Origin: Pseudoflavonifractor capillosus
Lineage (GTDB): Bacteria > Bacillota > Clostridia > Oscillospirales > Oscillospiraceae
Assembly: GCF_016899775.1 (NCBI RefSeq)
Contig: NZ_JACJJE010000024.1
Coordinates: 1 to 44,485, forward strand
Direction: 5' to 3'
Length of the DNA stretch: 44,485 nt
Made by a program: the position numbers and the translations under genes. Under the pieces are notes generated by a model. The model saw only the letters and a list, made by a program, of their open reading frames with translations, did no database searches and had not been told where the DNA came from. This document shows positions 13,841 to 20,953 of this stretch, piece by piece (position 1 is the stretch's first letter; every line of letters begins with the position of its first letter).

Positions 13841-15028
13841 ATGGCGGACAAGCTGGGTATTTACATCCATATTCCCTTCTGCCGCAGTAAATGCGACTAC
13901 TGTGACTTCTACTCCCTGGCGGGGCGGGAGGACCAGATGGACCGGTATCAGAAGGCCCTGCTGGCCCATCTGAAGGAGACCGCCCCCCTGGCCCAGGGCT
14001 ACCCGGTGGACTCCATCTACTTCGGCGGCGGCACCCCCAGCTACTACGGGGCCAAGCGCATCAAGGAGCTGCTCACCCACTTGTCCAAGCTGTTCCAGGT
14101 GGAAAAGGACGCGGAGATCACCGTGGAGTGCAACCCGGACAGCGTGGATCTGAAGTCCCTGCGCATTCTGCGCAAGGCGGGGGTGAACCGTCTGTCCATG
14201 GGGATGCAGTCCGCCCAGGAGGCGGAGCTGCGGGCCATCCACCGCATCCACACCCCCCAGCAGACCAACCAGGCGGTGGAGGCGGCCTGGAAGGCCAAGT
14301 TCACCAACCTGTCCCTGGATCTGATCTACGGCCTGCCGGGGCAGACCATGGAGAGCTGGAAGGCCACGGTGGAGCACGCCCTGTCCCTCATCCCCCAGCA
14401 CCTGTCCTGCTACGGCCTGAAGGTGGAGGAGGGCACCCCCCTGGCCCGCCGGGTGGCGGAGGGGGAGGTGCTGCCCGACGACGACCAGCAGGCCGACCTG
14501 TACCTGTGGACGGTGGGCCGGCTGGAGCGGGCGGGGCTCCCCCAGTATGAGATCTCCAACTTCGCCAAGCCGGGGTACGAATCCCGGCACAACCTGCGCT
14601 ACTGGCTCACCCGGCCCTATATCGGCTTCGGGCCCGGGGCCCACTCGGACTTTGGGGGGCGGCGCTACTCCTTTGTCCGGGACCTGGACGCCTACATCCG
14701 GGGGGTGCTGGAGGGGGGCGACATCATCGACTCCTCCGAGCTCATCCCCCAGAGGGAGCGGTGCGGGGAGTATCTGATGCTCCGCCTGCGCACCGTTCGG
14801 GGTGTGGACGGCCGGGAGTACCGCCACACCTATTTCATGGACTTCGCTCCCCTGGAGGCCCGCCTGCGGGAGTTTGCCGCCCAGGGCTGGGCGGAGGAGA
14901 CGGACGGGCGCTGGCGGCTCACCCCCAGGGGCTTCCTGGTGTCCAACCAGCTCATCGGCGACCTGCTGGACCGGCAGGAGCAGGCCAGCTGGGAGGATCT
15001 GATCCGCCCCAGACAGGACCAGGCCTGA
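13841..15028 (+). CDS. hemW: Radical SAM heme chaperone HemW-like protein
   Basis: The 395-residue protein has the HemW cluster motif C14-x3-C18-x2-C21, then YFGGGTPS, the SAM-binding strand TVECNPDS, and LDLIYGLPGQT. A C-terminal winged-helix-like domain follows (RERCGEYLMLRLR onward). It belongs to the HemW branch often misnamed coproporphyrinogen III oxidase; HemW proteins bind heme and deliver it to targets. The ATG at 13841 follows GAGGTG. It has its own promoter and no hem neighbours. Confidence 0.9.
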   Translation: MADKLGIYIHIPFCRSKCDYCDFYSLAGREDQMDRYQKALLAHLKETAPLAQGYPVDSIYFGGGTPSYYGAKRIKELLTHLSKLFQVEKDAEITVECNPDSVDLKSLRILRKAGVNRLSMGMQSAQEAELRAIHRIHTPQQTNQAVEAAWKAKFTNLSLDLIYGLPGQTMESWKATVEHALSLIPQHLSCYGLKVEEGTPLARRVAEGEVLPDDDQQADLYLWTVGRLERAGLPQYEISNFAKPGYESRHNLRYWLTRPYIGFGPGAHSDFGGRRYSFVRDLDAYIRGVLEGGDIIDSSELIPQRERCGEYLMLRLRTVRGVDGREYRHTYFMDFAPLEARLREFAAQGWAEETDGRWRLTPRGFLVSNQLIGDLLDRQEQASWEDLIRPRQDQA

Positions 15029-15180
15029 AGAAAACAGGCCGGGTCCGGGCGGACGGCCCTTCCAGCCGGAGAGGCGGAGAATGGCAGGAGATGAAATCAT
15101 TGCATCTTGCCCAAGGCACCTCAAAAAACCTCATTTGTTCTTACTTTTTTCACAATTTTATGTCTACTCTGTAAATTTCA
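15029..15180. other. Intergenic stretch after hemW
   Basis: A GGCCTG/CAGGCC hairpin (about 15022-15041) spans the hemW stop but lacks a T-run. The rest is GC-rich, then A/T-rich from about 15120. I see no gene. Confidence 0.5.
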
Positions 15181-15209
15181 TTGCCTTTTGGACATACTGA
15201 TGCTATAAT
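15181..15209 (+). promoter_or_regulatory. Promoter of murA
   Basis: TTGCCT (15181-15186), 17-bp spacer, TATAAT (15204-15209). The leader of about 115 nt holds small hairpins (GCGC and CATATG types). Confidence 0.8.
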
Positions 15210-15330
15210 ATATTTGTTTCCATGCGCCGCCTGTGTTGCGCGCATGCTTGATTTCGATATGTTATGGCTTTGGCCATATGATCTTATATAGACCCCAATC
15301 TAATGAATATGGATCGAGAGGGTGCCAGAT

Positions 15331-16623
15331 TTGACAAAATATCACATTCAGGGCGGAAAGCCCCTTCGTGGAAGCATCACCATCAGCGGCGCCAAAAACG
15401 CCGCTGTCGCCATCATCCCCGCCGCCCTTTTGGTGGACGGGGTATGCCGCATTGAAAATATTCCCCAGATCAGCGACGTGACTTTGATTCTCCAGATCCT
15501 CCAGGAGCTGGGGGCGGACATCCGCACCGTCAACCGCACCACCGTGGACATCGACTGTTCCCACATCCGCAACCGGCAGGTCCCCTATGAGCTGGCCCGG
15601 AAGATCCGCGCCAGCTACTACCTGGTGGGCGCTCTGCTGGGCCGCTTCGGCTGGGCGGAGGTCCCCCTGCCCGGGGGCTGCGACCTGGGCGGACGGCCCA
15701 TTGACCAGCATGTGAAGGGCTTTGTGTCCATGGGGGCCGACGTAGACGTGCGCAGCGGCCTCATCTGCGCCAAGGTGCCCGGCGGCCGTCTGGCCGGCGG
15801 ACAGGTGTACCTGGACATGGTGTCTGTGGGCGCCACCATGAACATCATGCTGGCCGCCGTGCTGGCCGACGGCATGACCATTATTGAGAACGCGGCCAAG
15901 GAGCCCCACATCGTGGACCTGGCCAATTTCCTCAACTCCATGGGGGCCAACATCATGGGGGCGGGCACCGACGTCATCAAGATCCGGGGCGTGAAGCAGC
16001 TCCGGGGCGGGGCCTACTCCATCATCCCCGACCAGATCGAAGCCGGTACCTATATGGCCGCCGTGGCCGCCGCCGGCGGGGATGTGCTCATTCAGAACGT
16101 CATCCCCAAGCACCTGGACTGCATCACCGCCAAGCTGGTGGAGATGGGGGTGGAGGTGGAGGAGCTGGACGACGCCGTCCGGGTCCGCCGCAGCGGCCCG
16201 ATCAGCCGCACCAATGTGAAGACCATGCCCTACCCGGGCTTCCCCACCGATATGCAGCCCCAGATCGCCGCTGTCCTGTGTCTGGCCAACGGTACCAGCG
16301 TCCTCACCGAGGGGGTGTGGGACAGCCGCTACCGCTATGTGGATGAGTTCCGCCGCATGGGGGCCCACATCCAGGTGGACGGCAAGGTGGCCGTCATCGA
16401 GGGTGTGCCCGCCCTCACCGGGGCCCCGGTCCACGCCTGCGACCTGCGGGCCGGAGCGGCTATGGTCATCGCCGGACTGGCCGCCCAGGGCGTCACCGAG
16501 GTGGACGGGATCTACCACATCGAGCGGGGCTATGAGAACCTGGTGGGCAAGCTGGCCGGTGTGGGCGCCGACATCCGCACCATCACCGTTCCCGACGAGG
16601 ACGCCAAGTCCCAGGCGGGCTGA
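15331..16623 (+). CDS. murA: UDP-N-acetylglucosamine 1-carboxyvinyltransferase
   Basis: A 430-residue cytoplasmic enzyme that transfers enolpyruvate from PEP to UDP-GlcNAc, the first committed step of peptidoglycan synthesis. K22-N23 lie in SGAKNAA. The catalytic cysteine is C117 in LPGGCDLGGRP, so it is the fosfomycin-sensitive type by this residue. I prefer TTG 15331, which has GAGAGGG at good spacing and gives the usual short MurA N terminus, over GTG 15322, which abuts that site. A second murA in the genome is possible, as in many Firmicutes. Confidence 0.93.
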   Translation: MTKYHIQGGKPLRGSITISGAKNAAVAIIPAALLVDGVCRIENIPQISDVTLILQILQELGADIRTVNRTTVDIDCSHIRNRQVPYELARKIRASYYLVGALLGRFGWAEVPLPGGCDLGGRPIDQHVKGFVSMGADVDVRSGLICAKVPGGRLAGGQVYLDMVSVGATMNIMLAAVLADGMTIIENAAKEPHIVDLANFLNSMGANIMGAGTDVIKIRGVKQLRGGAYSIIPDQIEAGTYMAAVAAAGGDVLIQNVIPKHLDCITAKLVEMGVEVEELDDAVRVRRSGPISRTNVKTMPYPGFPTDMQPQIAAVLCLANGTSVLTEGVWDSRYRYVDEFRRMGAHIQVDGKVAVIEGVPALTGAPVHACDLRAGAAMVIAGLAAQGVTEVDGIYHIERGYENLVGKLAGVGADIRTITVPDEDAKSQAG

Positions 16624-16728
16624 TACTGAGATACGAGATAGGAGTTAGGAGATAGAAGATAGGAGCTGACGGGAGCATGGACCGGCGCAAGGCCCGCTCC
16701 TATTTCCTATCTGCTATCTCCTATCTAT
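16622..16728. repeat. GATAGGAG inverted-repeat element, copy 2
   Basis: Left arm units (16627-16665) GATAGGAG/GATAGAAG are mirrored by CTCCTATC-type units at 16696-16727. The insert differs from copy 1 at 3989-4098. It again begins at a stop codon (murA) and ends just before the next gene's ribosome site. Confidence 0.75.
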
Positions 16729-16749
16729 TATGAATGGGGGAAGTTTTCT

Positions 16750-17592
16750 GTGCTGACATATACGACGCTGGCCAGCGGTTCCAGCGGAAACTGCGCGCTG
16801 GTGAGCTGCGGCGCCACCCGCCTGCTGGTGGACGCGGGCATCTCCGCCCGACGGATCACCACCGCTCTCAAGAATTTGGGGGTGGACCCCGCCTCCCTCA
16901 GCGGCGTGCTGGTCACCCACGAGCACAGCGACCACATCTCCGGTCTGACCACCCTCACCAAGCAGCTGAAGCTGCCGGTATACGCCACTGCCCCCACCCT
17001 GCGGCAGCTTTGTTACCGCATCCCCTTTCTGGATGGGCTGTGCCGGGAGTTTGACCCGGGGGACGGGTTTCCGGTGGGCGAGCTGTGGGTGGGTTCCTTT
17101 GCCACCTCCCACGACGCAGCGTGCAGCGTGGGCTACACCCTCACCGGGGAGGGATGCAAGGCGGCGGTGGCCACTGACCTGGGCCGGCTCACTCCGGCGG
17201 TGCTCCAGGCGGTCCAGGGCTGCGACCTGCTGGTGTGCGAGGCAAACCATGACGAGGACTGGGTGAAGTCCGGCCCCTACCCCTACTATTTAAAGCAGCG
17301 CATTCTGGGGGATCAGGGCCACCTGTCCAACGAGATGGGGGCGGAGCTGGCCGCCCTGGCGGTGGAGTCCGGGGCCCGGACGGTGGTTTTGGCCCACCTG
17401 TCCTCGGAGAACAACACCCCCGCCCGGGCCCGGGATGTGGTGTCCCGCCGCCTGTCCGCCGGGGGGATCGACCCGGAGCGGGATATCTCCCTCACCGTGG
17501 CTCCCCGGAAGGAGTGCGGCCCGGTGTTCCGTCTGGAGCGGGGCCGGGACATGGTCTCCTTTCCGCTGCGGGAGGGGGCGGCCCTATGCTGA
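16750..17592 (+). CDS. YycJ/WalJ-like metallo-beta-lactamase-fold hydrolase
   Basis: The 280-residue protein has the YycJ start TLASGSSGNC and the metal motif THEHSDH at 56-62. Later metal ligands are in FATSHDAACSVG, AVATDLG and VLAHLS. The family includes the WalJ-type nuclease linked to DNA repair and cell-wall homeostasis. The start is GTG 16750 behind GGGGGAAG. It overlaps rlmH by 7 bases, a pairing common in Firmicutes. No walRK genes are nearby. Confidence 0.88.
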   Translation: MLTYTTLASGSSGNCALVSCGATRLLVDAGISARRITTALKNLGVDPASLSGVLVTHEHSDHISGLTTLTKQLKLPVYATAPTLRQLCYRIPFLDGLCREFDPGDGFPVGELWVGSFATSHDAACSVGYTLTGEGCKAAVATDLGRLTPAVLQAVQGCDLLVCEANHDEDWVKSGPYPYYLKQRILGDQGHLSNEMGAELAALAVESGARTVVLAHLSSENNTPARARDVVSRRLSAGGIDPERDISLTVAPRKECGPVFRLERGRDMVSFPLREGAALC

Positions 17593-18068
17593 GCGTCCAT
17601 CTCATCTGCGTGGGCAAGCTGAAGGAGAAGTTTTATCTGGAGGCGGCGGCGGAGTACCAGAAGCGCCTGTCCGCCTACTGCAGGCTGACCCTGGTGGAGC
17701 TGCCCGAGGAGAAGCTGCCCCAGAATCCCACCCAGGGGCAGATCGACCAGGCTCTTTTCAAAGAGGCCCAGGCCATCCGGGCCAAGCTGCCCCCCAGCGC
17801 CAGCGTGGTCGCCCTGTGCGTGGAGGGCAAGGAGCGCTCCAGCGAGGACTTTGCCAAGCTGCTCTCCACCTGGGAGCACAGCTCCGCCAAGCATCTGGTC
17901 TTTGTCATCGGCGGCTCCTACGGCCTGGACCCCGCCCTGAAGGCGGAGGCCTGGGTACGCCTGTCCATGTCCCCCATGACCTTTCCCCACCACCTGGCCC
18001 GGGTCATGCTGCTGGAGCAGCTCTACCGGGCCTTCAAGATCCAGGAGGGGTCCAGCTACCACAAATAG
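17586..18068 (+). CDS. rlmH: 23S rRNA (pseudouridine-1915-N3)-methyltransferase
   Basis: A 160-residue SPOUT methyltransferase that modifies pseudouridine 1915 of helix 69 in the assembled ribosome. FVIGGSYGLDP is the SAM-binding knot loop, and the C terminus (SPMTFPHHLARVMLLEQLYRAFKI) is diagnostic for RlmH. Its ATG lies inside the end of the upstream gene (ATGCTGA overlap), indicating coupling. A strong terminator follows. Confidence 0.95.
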   Translation: MLSVHLICVGKLKEKFYLEAAAEYQKRLSAYCRLTLVELPEEKLPQNPTQGQIDQALFKEAQAIRAKLPPSASVVALCVEGKERSSEDFAKLLSTWEHSSAKHLVFVIGGSYGLDPALKAEAWVRLSMSPMTFPHHLARVMLLEQLYRAFKIQEGSSYHK

Positions 18069-18074
18069 AGTTTC

Positions 18075-18109
18075 GTGCGGAGAGGACGGCCTCTCCGCAC
18101 TGGTTTTTT
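18075..18109 (+). terminator. Terminator of the yycJ-rlmH operon
   Basis: GTGCGGAGAGG and CCTCTCCGCAC form a perfect 11-bp stem with a 4-nt loop, followed by TGGTTTTTT. Confidence 0.93.
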
Positions 18110-18119
18110 CCGGAACCGC

Positions 18120-18148
18120 TTGACAAACGGGAAAAAGCACGCTACCAT
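18120..18148 (+). promoter_or_regulatory. Promoter of the sulfhydrylase gene
   Basis: TTGACA (18120-18125), 17-bp spacer, TACCAT (18143-18148). Confidence 0.65.
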
Positions 18149-18215
18149 TTTTCATATCAAAAATTCCCGGAGCGGGTTTTCTCTCCGCCGGACCATTCAG
18201 AAAGAAGGAATTTCC

Positions 18216-19499
18216 ATGTCCGATTATCAGATCTCCACCGACTGCCTCCACGCGGGCTACCGCCCCGGCAACGGGGAGCCCCGGAACATCCCCATCATCC
18301 AGTCCACCACCTTCCGCTATGAGACCAGCGAGGAGATGGGCAAGCTGTTCGACCTGGAGGCCAGCGGCTACTTCTACACCCGCCTGCAGAACCCCACCAA
18401 CGACATGGTGGCGGCCAAAATCTGCGCCCTGGAGGGGGGCACCGCGGCCATGCTCCTGTCCTCCGGACAGGCGGCCAACTTCTACGCCATCTTCAACATC
18501 GCCGGCTGTGGGGACCATGTGATCTCATCCACCTCCATCTACGGAGGCACCTTCAACCTGTTCGCCGTCACCATGAAGCGCATGGGCATCGAGTTCACCT
18601 TCGTGGACCCGGAGTGTTCCGAGGAGGAGCTGAACGCCGCCTTCCGGCCCAACACCAAGGCAGTGTTCGGCGAGACCATCGCCAACCCCGCCCTCACCAT
18701 CCTGGATATTGAGAAGTTTGCCAAGGCGGCCCACGCCCACGGGGTGCCCCTCATCATGGACAACACCTTCGCCACCCCGGTGAACTGCCGCCCCTTCCAG
18801 TGGGGCTGCGACATCGTCACCCACTCCACCACCAAGTATATGGACGGCCACGCCCTCACCGTGGGCGGCGCCATCGTGGACAGCGGCAACTTTGACTGGA
18901 ACGCCCACGCGGACAAGTTCCCCGGCCTCACCACCCCCGACGAGAGCTACCACGGGGTGACCTATACCCAGCGCTTCGGACTGGGTGGGGCCTATATCAC
19001 CAAGGCCACCGTCCAGCTCATGCGGGACCTGGGCTCCATCCCCTCCCCCCACAACTGTTTTCTGCTGAATGTGGGCCTGGAGACCCTGCCCCTGCGGATG
19101 AAGAAGCACTGTGAGAACGCCCAGGCGGTGGCCGAGTACCTCCAGGGCCACGAGAAGATCGCCTGGGTGGAGTATGCCGGCCTGCCCGGAGATAAATACT
19201 ACGAGCGCGCCAAAAAGTACCTGCCCAACGGCACCTGCGGCGTGGTGGTCTTCGGCGTGAAGGGCGGCCGGGCCGCGGCAGAGAAGTTCATGGCCGGGCT
19301 GAAGCTGGCCTCCATCGCCACCCATGTGGCCGACGCCAAGACCTGCGTGCTCCACCCCGCCTCCTCCACCCACCGGCAGATGAACGACGAGGAGCTGGCT
19401 GCCGCCGGTGTGTCCCCCGACCTGGTCCGCTTCTCCGTGGGCATTGAAGACGCCAAAGATATTATCGCTGACCTGGAACAGGCTCTGGCTGCAGTTTAA
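18216..19499 (+). CDS. O-acetylhomoserine sulfhydrylase-like PLP enzyme (Cys/Met metabolism)
   Basis: The 427-residue enzyme is of the MetY/MetB/MetC class. The N terminus TDCLHAGYRP and SGYFYTRLQNPT are substrate-site segments. MLLSSGQAA binds the cofactor phosphate. DNTFATP and THSTTKYMDGH carry the PLP aspartate and the Schiff-base lysine. Length and the C-terminal LHPASSTHRQM favour O-acetylhomoserine (thiol)-lyase, which makes homocysteine from sulfide; cystathionine gamma-synthase is the alternative. AGAAGGAA precedes the ATG. The last 20 codons recur at 19667-19727 beyond a repeat element. Confidence 0.88.
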   Translation: MSDYQISTDCLHAGYRPGNGEPRNIPIIQSTTFRYETSEEMGKLFDLEASGYFYTRLQNPTNDMVAAKICALEGGTAAMLLSSGQAANFYAIFNIAGCGDHVISSTSIYGGTFNLFAVTMKRMGIEFTFVDPECSEEELNAAFRPNTKAVFGETIANPALTILDIEKFAKAAHAHGVPLIMDNTFATPVNCRPFQWGCDIVTHSTTKYMDGHALTVGGAIVDSGNFDWNAHADKFPGLTTPDESYHGVTYTQRFGLGGAYITKATVQLMRDLGSIPSPHNCFLLNVGLETLPLRMKKHCENAQAVAEYLQGHEKIAWVEYAGLPGDKYYERAKKYLPNGTCGVVVFGVKGGRAAAEKFMAGLKLASIATHVADAKTCVLHPASSTHRQMNDEELAAAGVSPDLVRFSVGIEDAKDIIADLEQALAAV

Positions 19500-19504
19500 G
19501 AAAA

Positions 19505-19666
19505 ATTTGCCCCAGCCCACGGAGGGGCCCCACGCAGTGGGGGCGCGCCGTTTGGCGCGCGCAAGCATTTTGCGCAGCAAAATCTTGTCGTCTGGGTAGA
19601 ATTCATTTCTACCCAGACGTATTCAATCCCGAAGGGACCCCAACCGCCTGAAACAGGCGGTTGGGC
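19505..19666 (+). mobile_element. Structured repeat family 1, copy b
   Basis: Hairpins appear in the same order as in copy a. First comes a GGCGCGC-type stem. CATTTTGC/GCAAAAT follows at 19564-19583, then CGTCTGGGTAGAA/TTCTACCCAGACG (19588-19618). A linker ATTCAATCCC comes next, and finally CCCCAACCGCC/GGCGGTTGGG (19638-19665). Stem sequences differ from copy a but pairing is kept. It separates the real and duplicated 3' ends of the sulfhydrylase gene. Confidence 0.7.
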
Positions 19667-19727
19667 GGGCATCGAAGACGCCAAAGATGTCATTGCCGAC
19701 CTGGAACAGGCTCTGGCCAACGTCTGA
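19667..19727 (+). pseudogene. Duplicated 3' end of the sulfhydrylase gene
   Basis: The segment reads GIEDAKDVIADLEQALANV then stop, versus GIEDAKDIIADLEQALAAV at the end of the intact gene (offset 228 bases). Most nucleotide differences are silent or conservative. No start or upstream part is present. Confidence 0.9.
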
Positions 19728-19774
19728 GCTTTTAGAGTGGAGCGTTGAGCGTGAAGCGTGTAGAGGCGGCCTTC

Positions 19775-19802
19775 GCGGGCGACTGCAAGGGCCGCCCCTG
19801 CG
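19775..19802 (-). repeat. GTAGGGGC-type palindrome (GCAGGGGC variant)
   Basis: On the minus strand GCAGGGGCGGCCC is followed by a GGGC...GCCC-type return. It belongs to the same family as the cluster at 9169-9405. Confidence 0.55.
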
Positions 19803-19827
19803 GTGAAAACGCACCGGGGGCGATGGT

Positions 19828-20096
19828 TCGGCAAAGCCAGGCGCATGGCCGGAACCGCACCAGCTATCATTTTTGCAAACCCAGGGCCCAGTGGCCCGGG
19901 AGAAATCGCGGAAAGCCACTCAGATTTTGCGCGCCGGAAGTTCTGCACTATCCCACAGGCACGCGTCCCCCGTAATGGGGGTCCAGGGGGACGGCGAATA
20001 TGAGCGCGGAGCGCTCATCCTGAGCCATCCCCCTGGCGGCTCTTTGGTGACTTTCTGGCCGGCCAGAAAGTCACTCGCCGCCCGCAGGCGGCGAAA
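19828..20096 (+). repeat. Structured repeat family 2, copy B (about 269 nt)
   Basis: Full-length partner of 9468-9733. The stem ATGAGCGC/GCGCTCAT (20000-20018) and the perfect 14-bp stem GTGACTTTCTGGCC/GGCCAGAAAGTCAC (20047-20074) occupy the positions of different but also paired stems in copy A. GGGCC/GGCCC (19881-19899) and the final CGCCGCC/GGCGGCG are unchanged. It ends about 38 bases before the DUF3783 start codon. Confidence 0.75.
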
Positions 20097-20133
20097 CACC
20101 CCCGAGCCCATCTCAAAAAGGAGAAGATCCATT

Positions 20134-20514
20134 ATGGCAGTAGAAACCGTCCTGATGTACAACTGCAACGGTGAGCAGTGGGCTAAGCTGCGCCAGATTT
20201 TTCTCATGCTCCGGGTGCGCATCCGCCCGGTGGAGGCGGACCAGTACGGCCTGACGCTGGAGGACCTGCTGGGCCGCAGCGAGGAGAAGGCACCGGTGGA
20301 GGAGGAATTCTCCGACCCCATGCTGGTGTTCTGCAATCTCCCCCATGAGAAACTGGACCACCTGCTCACCGCCATGGGCCGGGCCGGCCTGCCCCGCATC
20401 GCCCTGAAGGCCATGCTCACCCCCACCAACCGCACCTGGACCTCTCAGCAGCTGTGGACCGAGCTGCGCCGGGAGCACGAGGCCATGCAGGCCCAGCGGC
20501 AGCAGAAAAAGTGA
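20134..20514 (+). CDS. DUF3783 domain protein
   Basis: A 126-residue soluble protein, with no signal peptide or membrane helix. The second half (LPHEKLDHLLTAMGRAG followed by ALKAMLTPTNRTWT) matches the DUF3783 pattern, whose function is unknown. AAGGAGAAG precedes the ATG. I see no promoter between it and the family 2 element, so its transcript may include that element. Confidence 0.8.
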   Translation: MAVETVLMYNCNGEQWAKLRQIFLMLRVRIRPVEADQYGLTLEDLLGRSEEKAPVEEEFSDPMLVFCNLPHEKLDHLLTAMGRAGLPRIALKAMLTPTNRTWTSQQLWTELRREHEAMQAQRQQKK

Positions 20515-20535
20515 GGGATTCAGCTGGAAAAACCA

Positions 20536-20564
20536 TTGACAAACCGGTCCTGTGACAGTATAAT
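20536..20564 (+). promoter_or_regulatory. Consensus promoter of tRNA-Leu
   Basis: Perfect TTGACA (20536-20541), 17 bp, TATAAT (20559-20564). An AAGCGGTTTT/AAAACCGCTT hairpin (about 20569-20590) lies between it and the tRNA and may be removed during processing. Confidence 0.92.
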
Positions 20565-20594
20565 AATAAAGCGGTTTTTGAAAACCGCTTGTCT

Positions 20595-20681
20595 GCGGCT
20601 GTGCTGGAATTGGTAGACTGGCAAGCTTGAGGTGCTTGTGTCCGGACGGGCGTACGGGTTCGACTCCCGTCAGCCGCACCA
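20595..20681 (+). tRNA. tRNA-Leu (anticodon GAG)
   Basis: The acceptor stem GCGGCTG pairs with CAGCCGC, followed by ACCA encoded in the DNA. The anticodon stem CAAGC/GCTTG encloses the loop TTGAGGT, anticodon GAG. A long variable arm (class II) and the T-arm TACGGGTTCGACTCCCGT are present. Confidence 0.96.
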
Positions 20682-20719
20682 AAAAGAAAGACATCTGCGT
20701 TGCAGATGTCTTTCTTTTT
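20682..20719 (+). terminator. Terminator after tRNA-Leu
   Basis: AAAGAAAGACATCTGC pairs with GCAGATGTCTTTCTTT around a 3-nt loop and ends in a T-run. Confidence 0.93.
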
Positions 20720-20724
20720 GGGTT

Positions 20725-20873
20725 TTGCCGCCCGGAGGGCGGCTCCACCCTTTGATTTAAAATGCTCGGGCGAAATGAATTCGCCCTGCGCCAAGGTTTT
20801 CGTCTGCGGCGAAAACCCTTGTACGGCGCAAAAGCGCCGCCGGCCAGAAGGCCGGTTGGGCGGTTTCCAGGTA
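20725..20873 (-). mobile_element. Structured repeat family 1, copy c (inverted)
   Basis: Read on the minus strand it shows GGCGC/GCGCC, AAGGgTTTTCG/CGAAAACCTT, then GCAGGGCGAA...TTCGCCCGAG, the linker ATTTTAAATCAAAGGG and a last CCGCCC/GGGCGG hairpin. This is the order of copies a and b. No gene-end duplication is obvious here; it lies between the tRNA-Leu terminator and the MATE gene. Confidence 0.65.
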
Positions 20874-20953
20874 TATGTTTGGCCCCTCAAAATATTGGCT
20901 TTCCCCGTCTTTGCCCCAAGAAAAGAGATGAAAAGAAAAAGGAGTTGTGTGTG

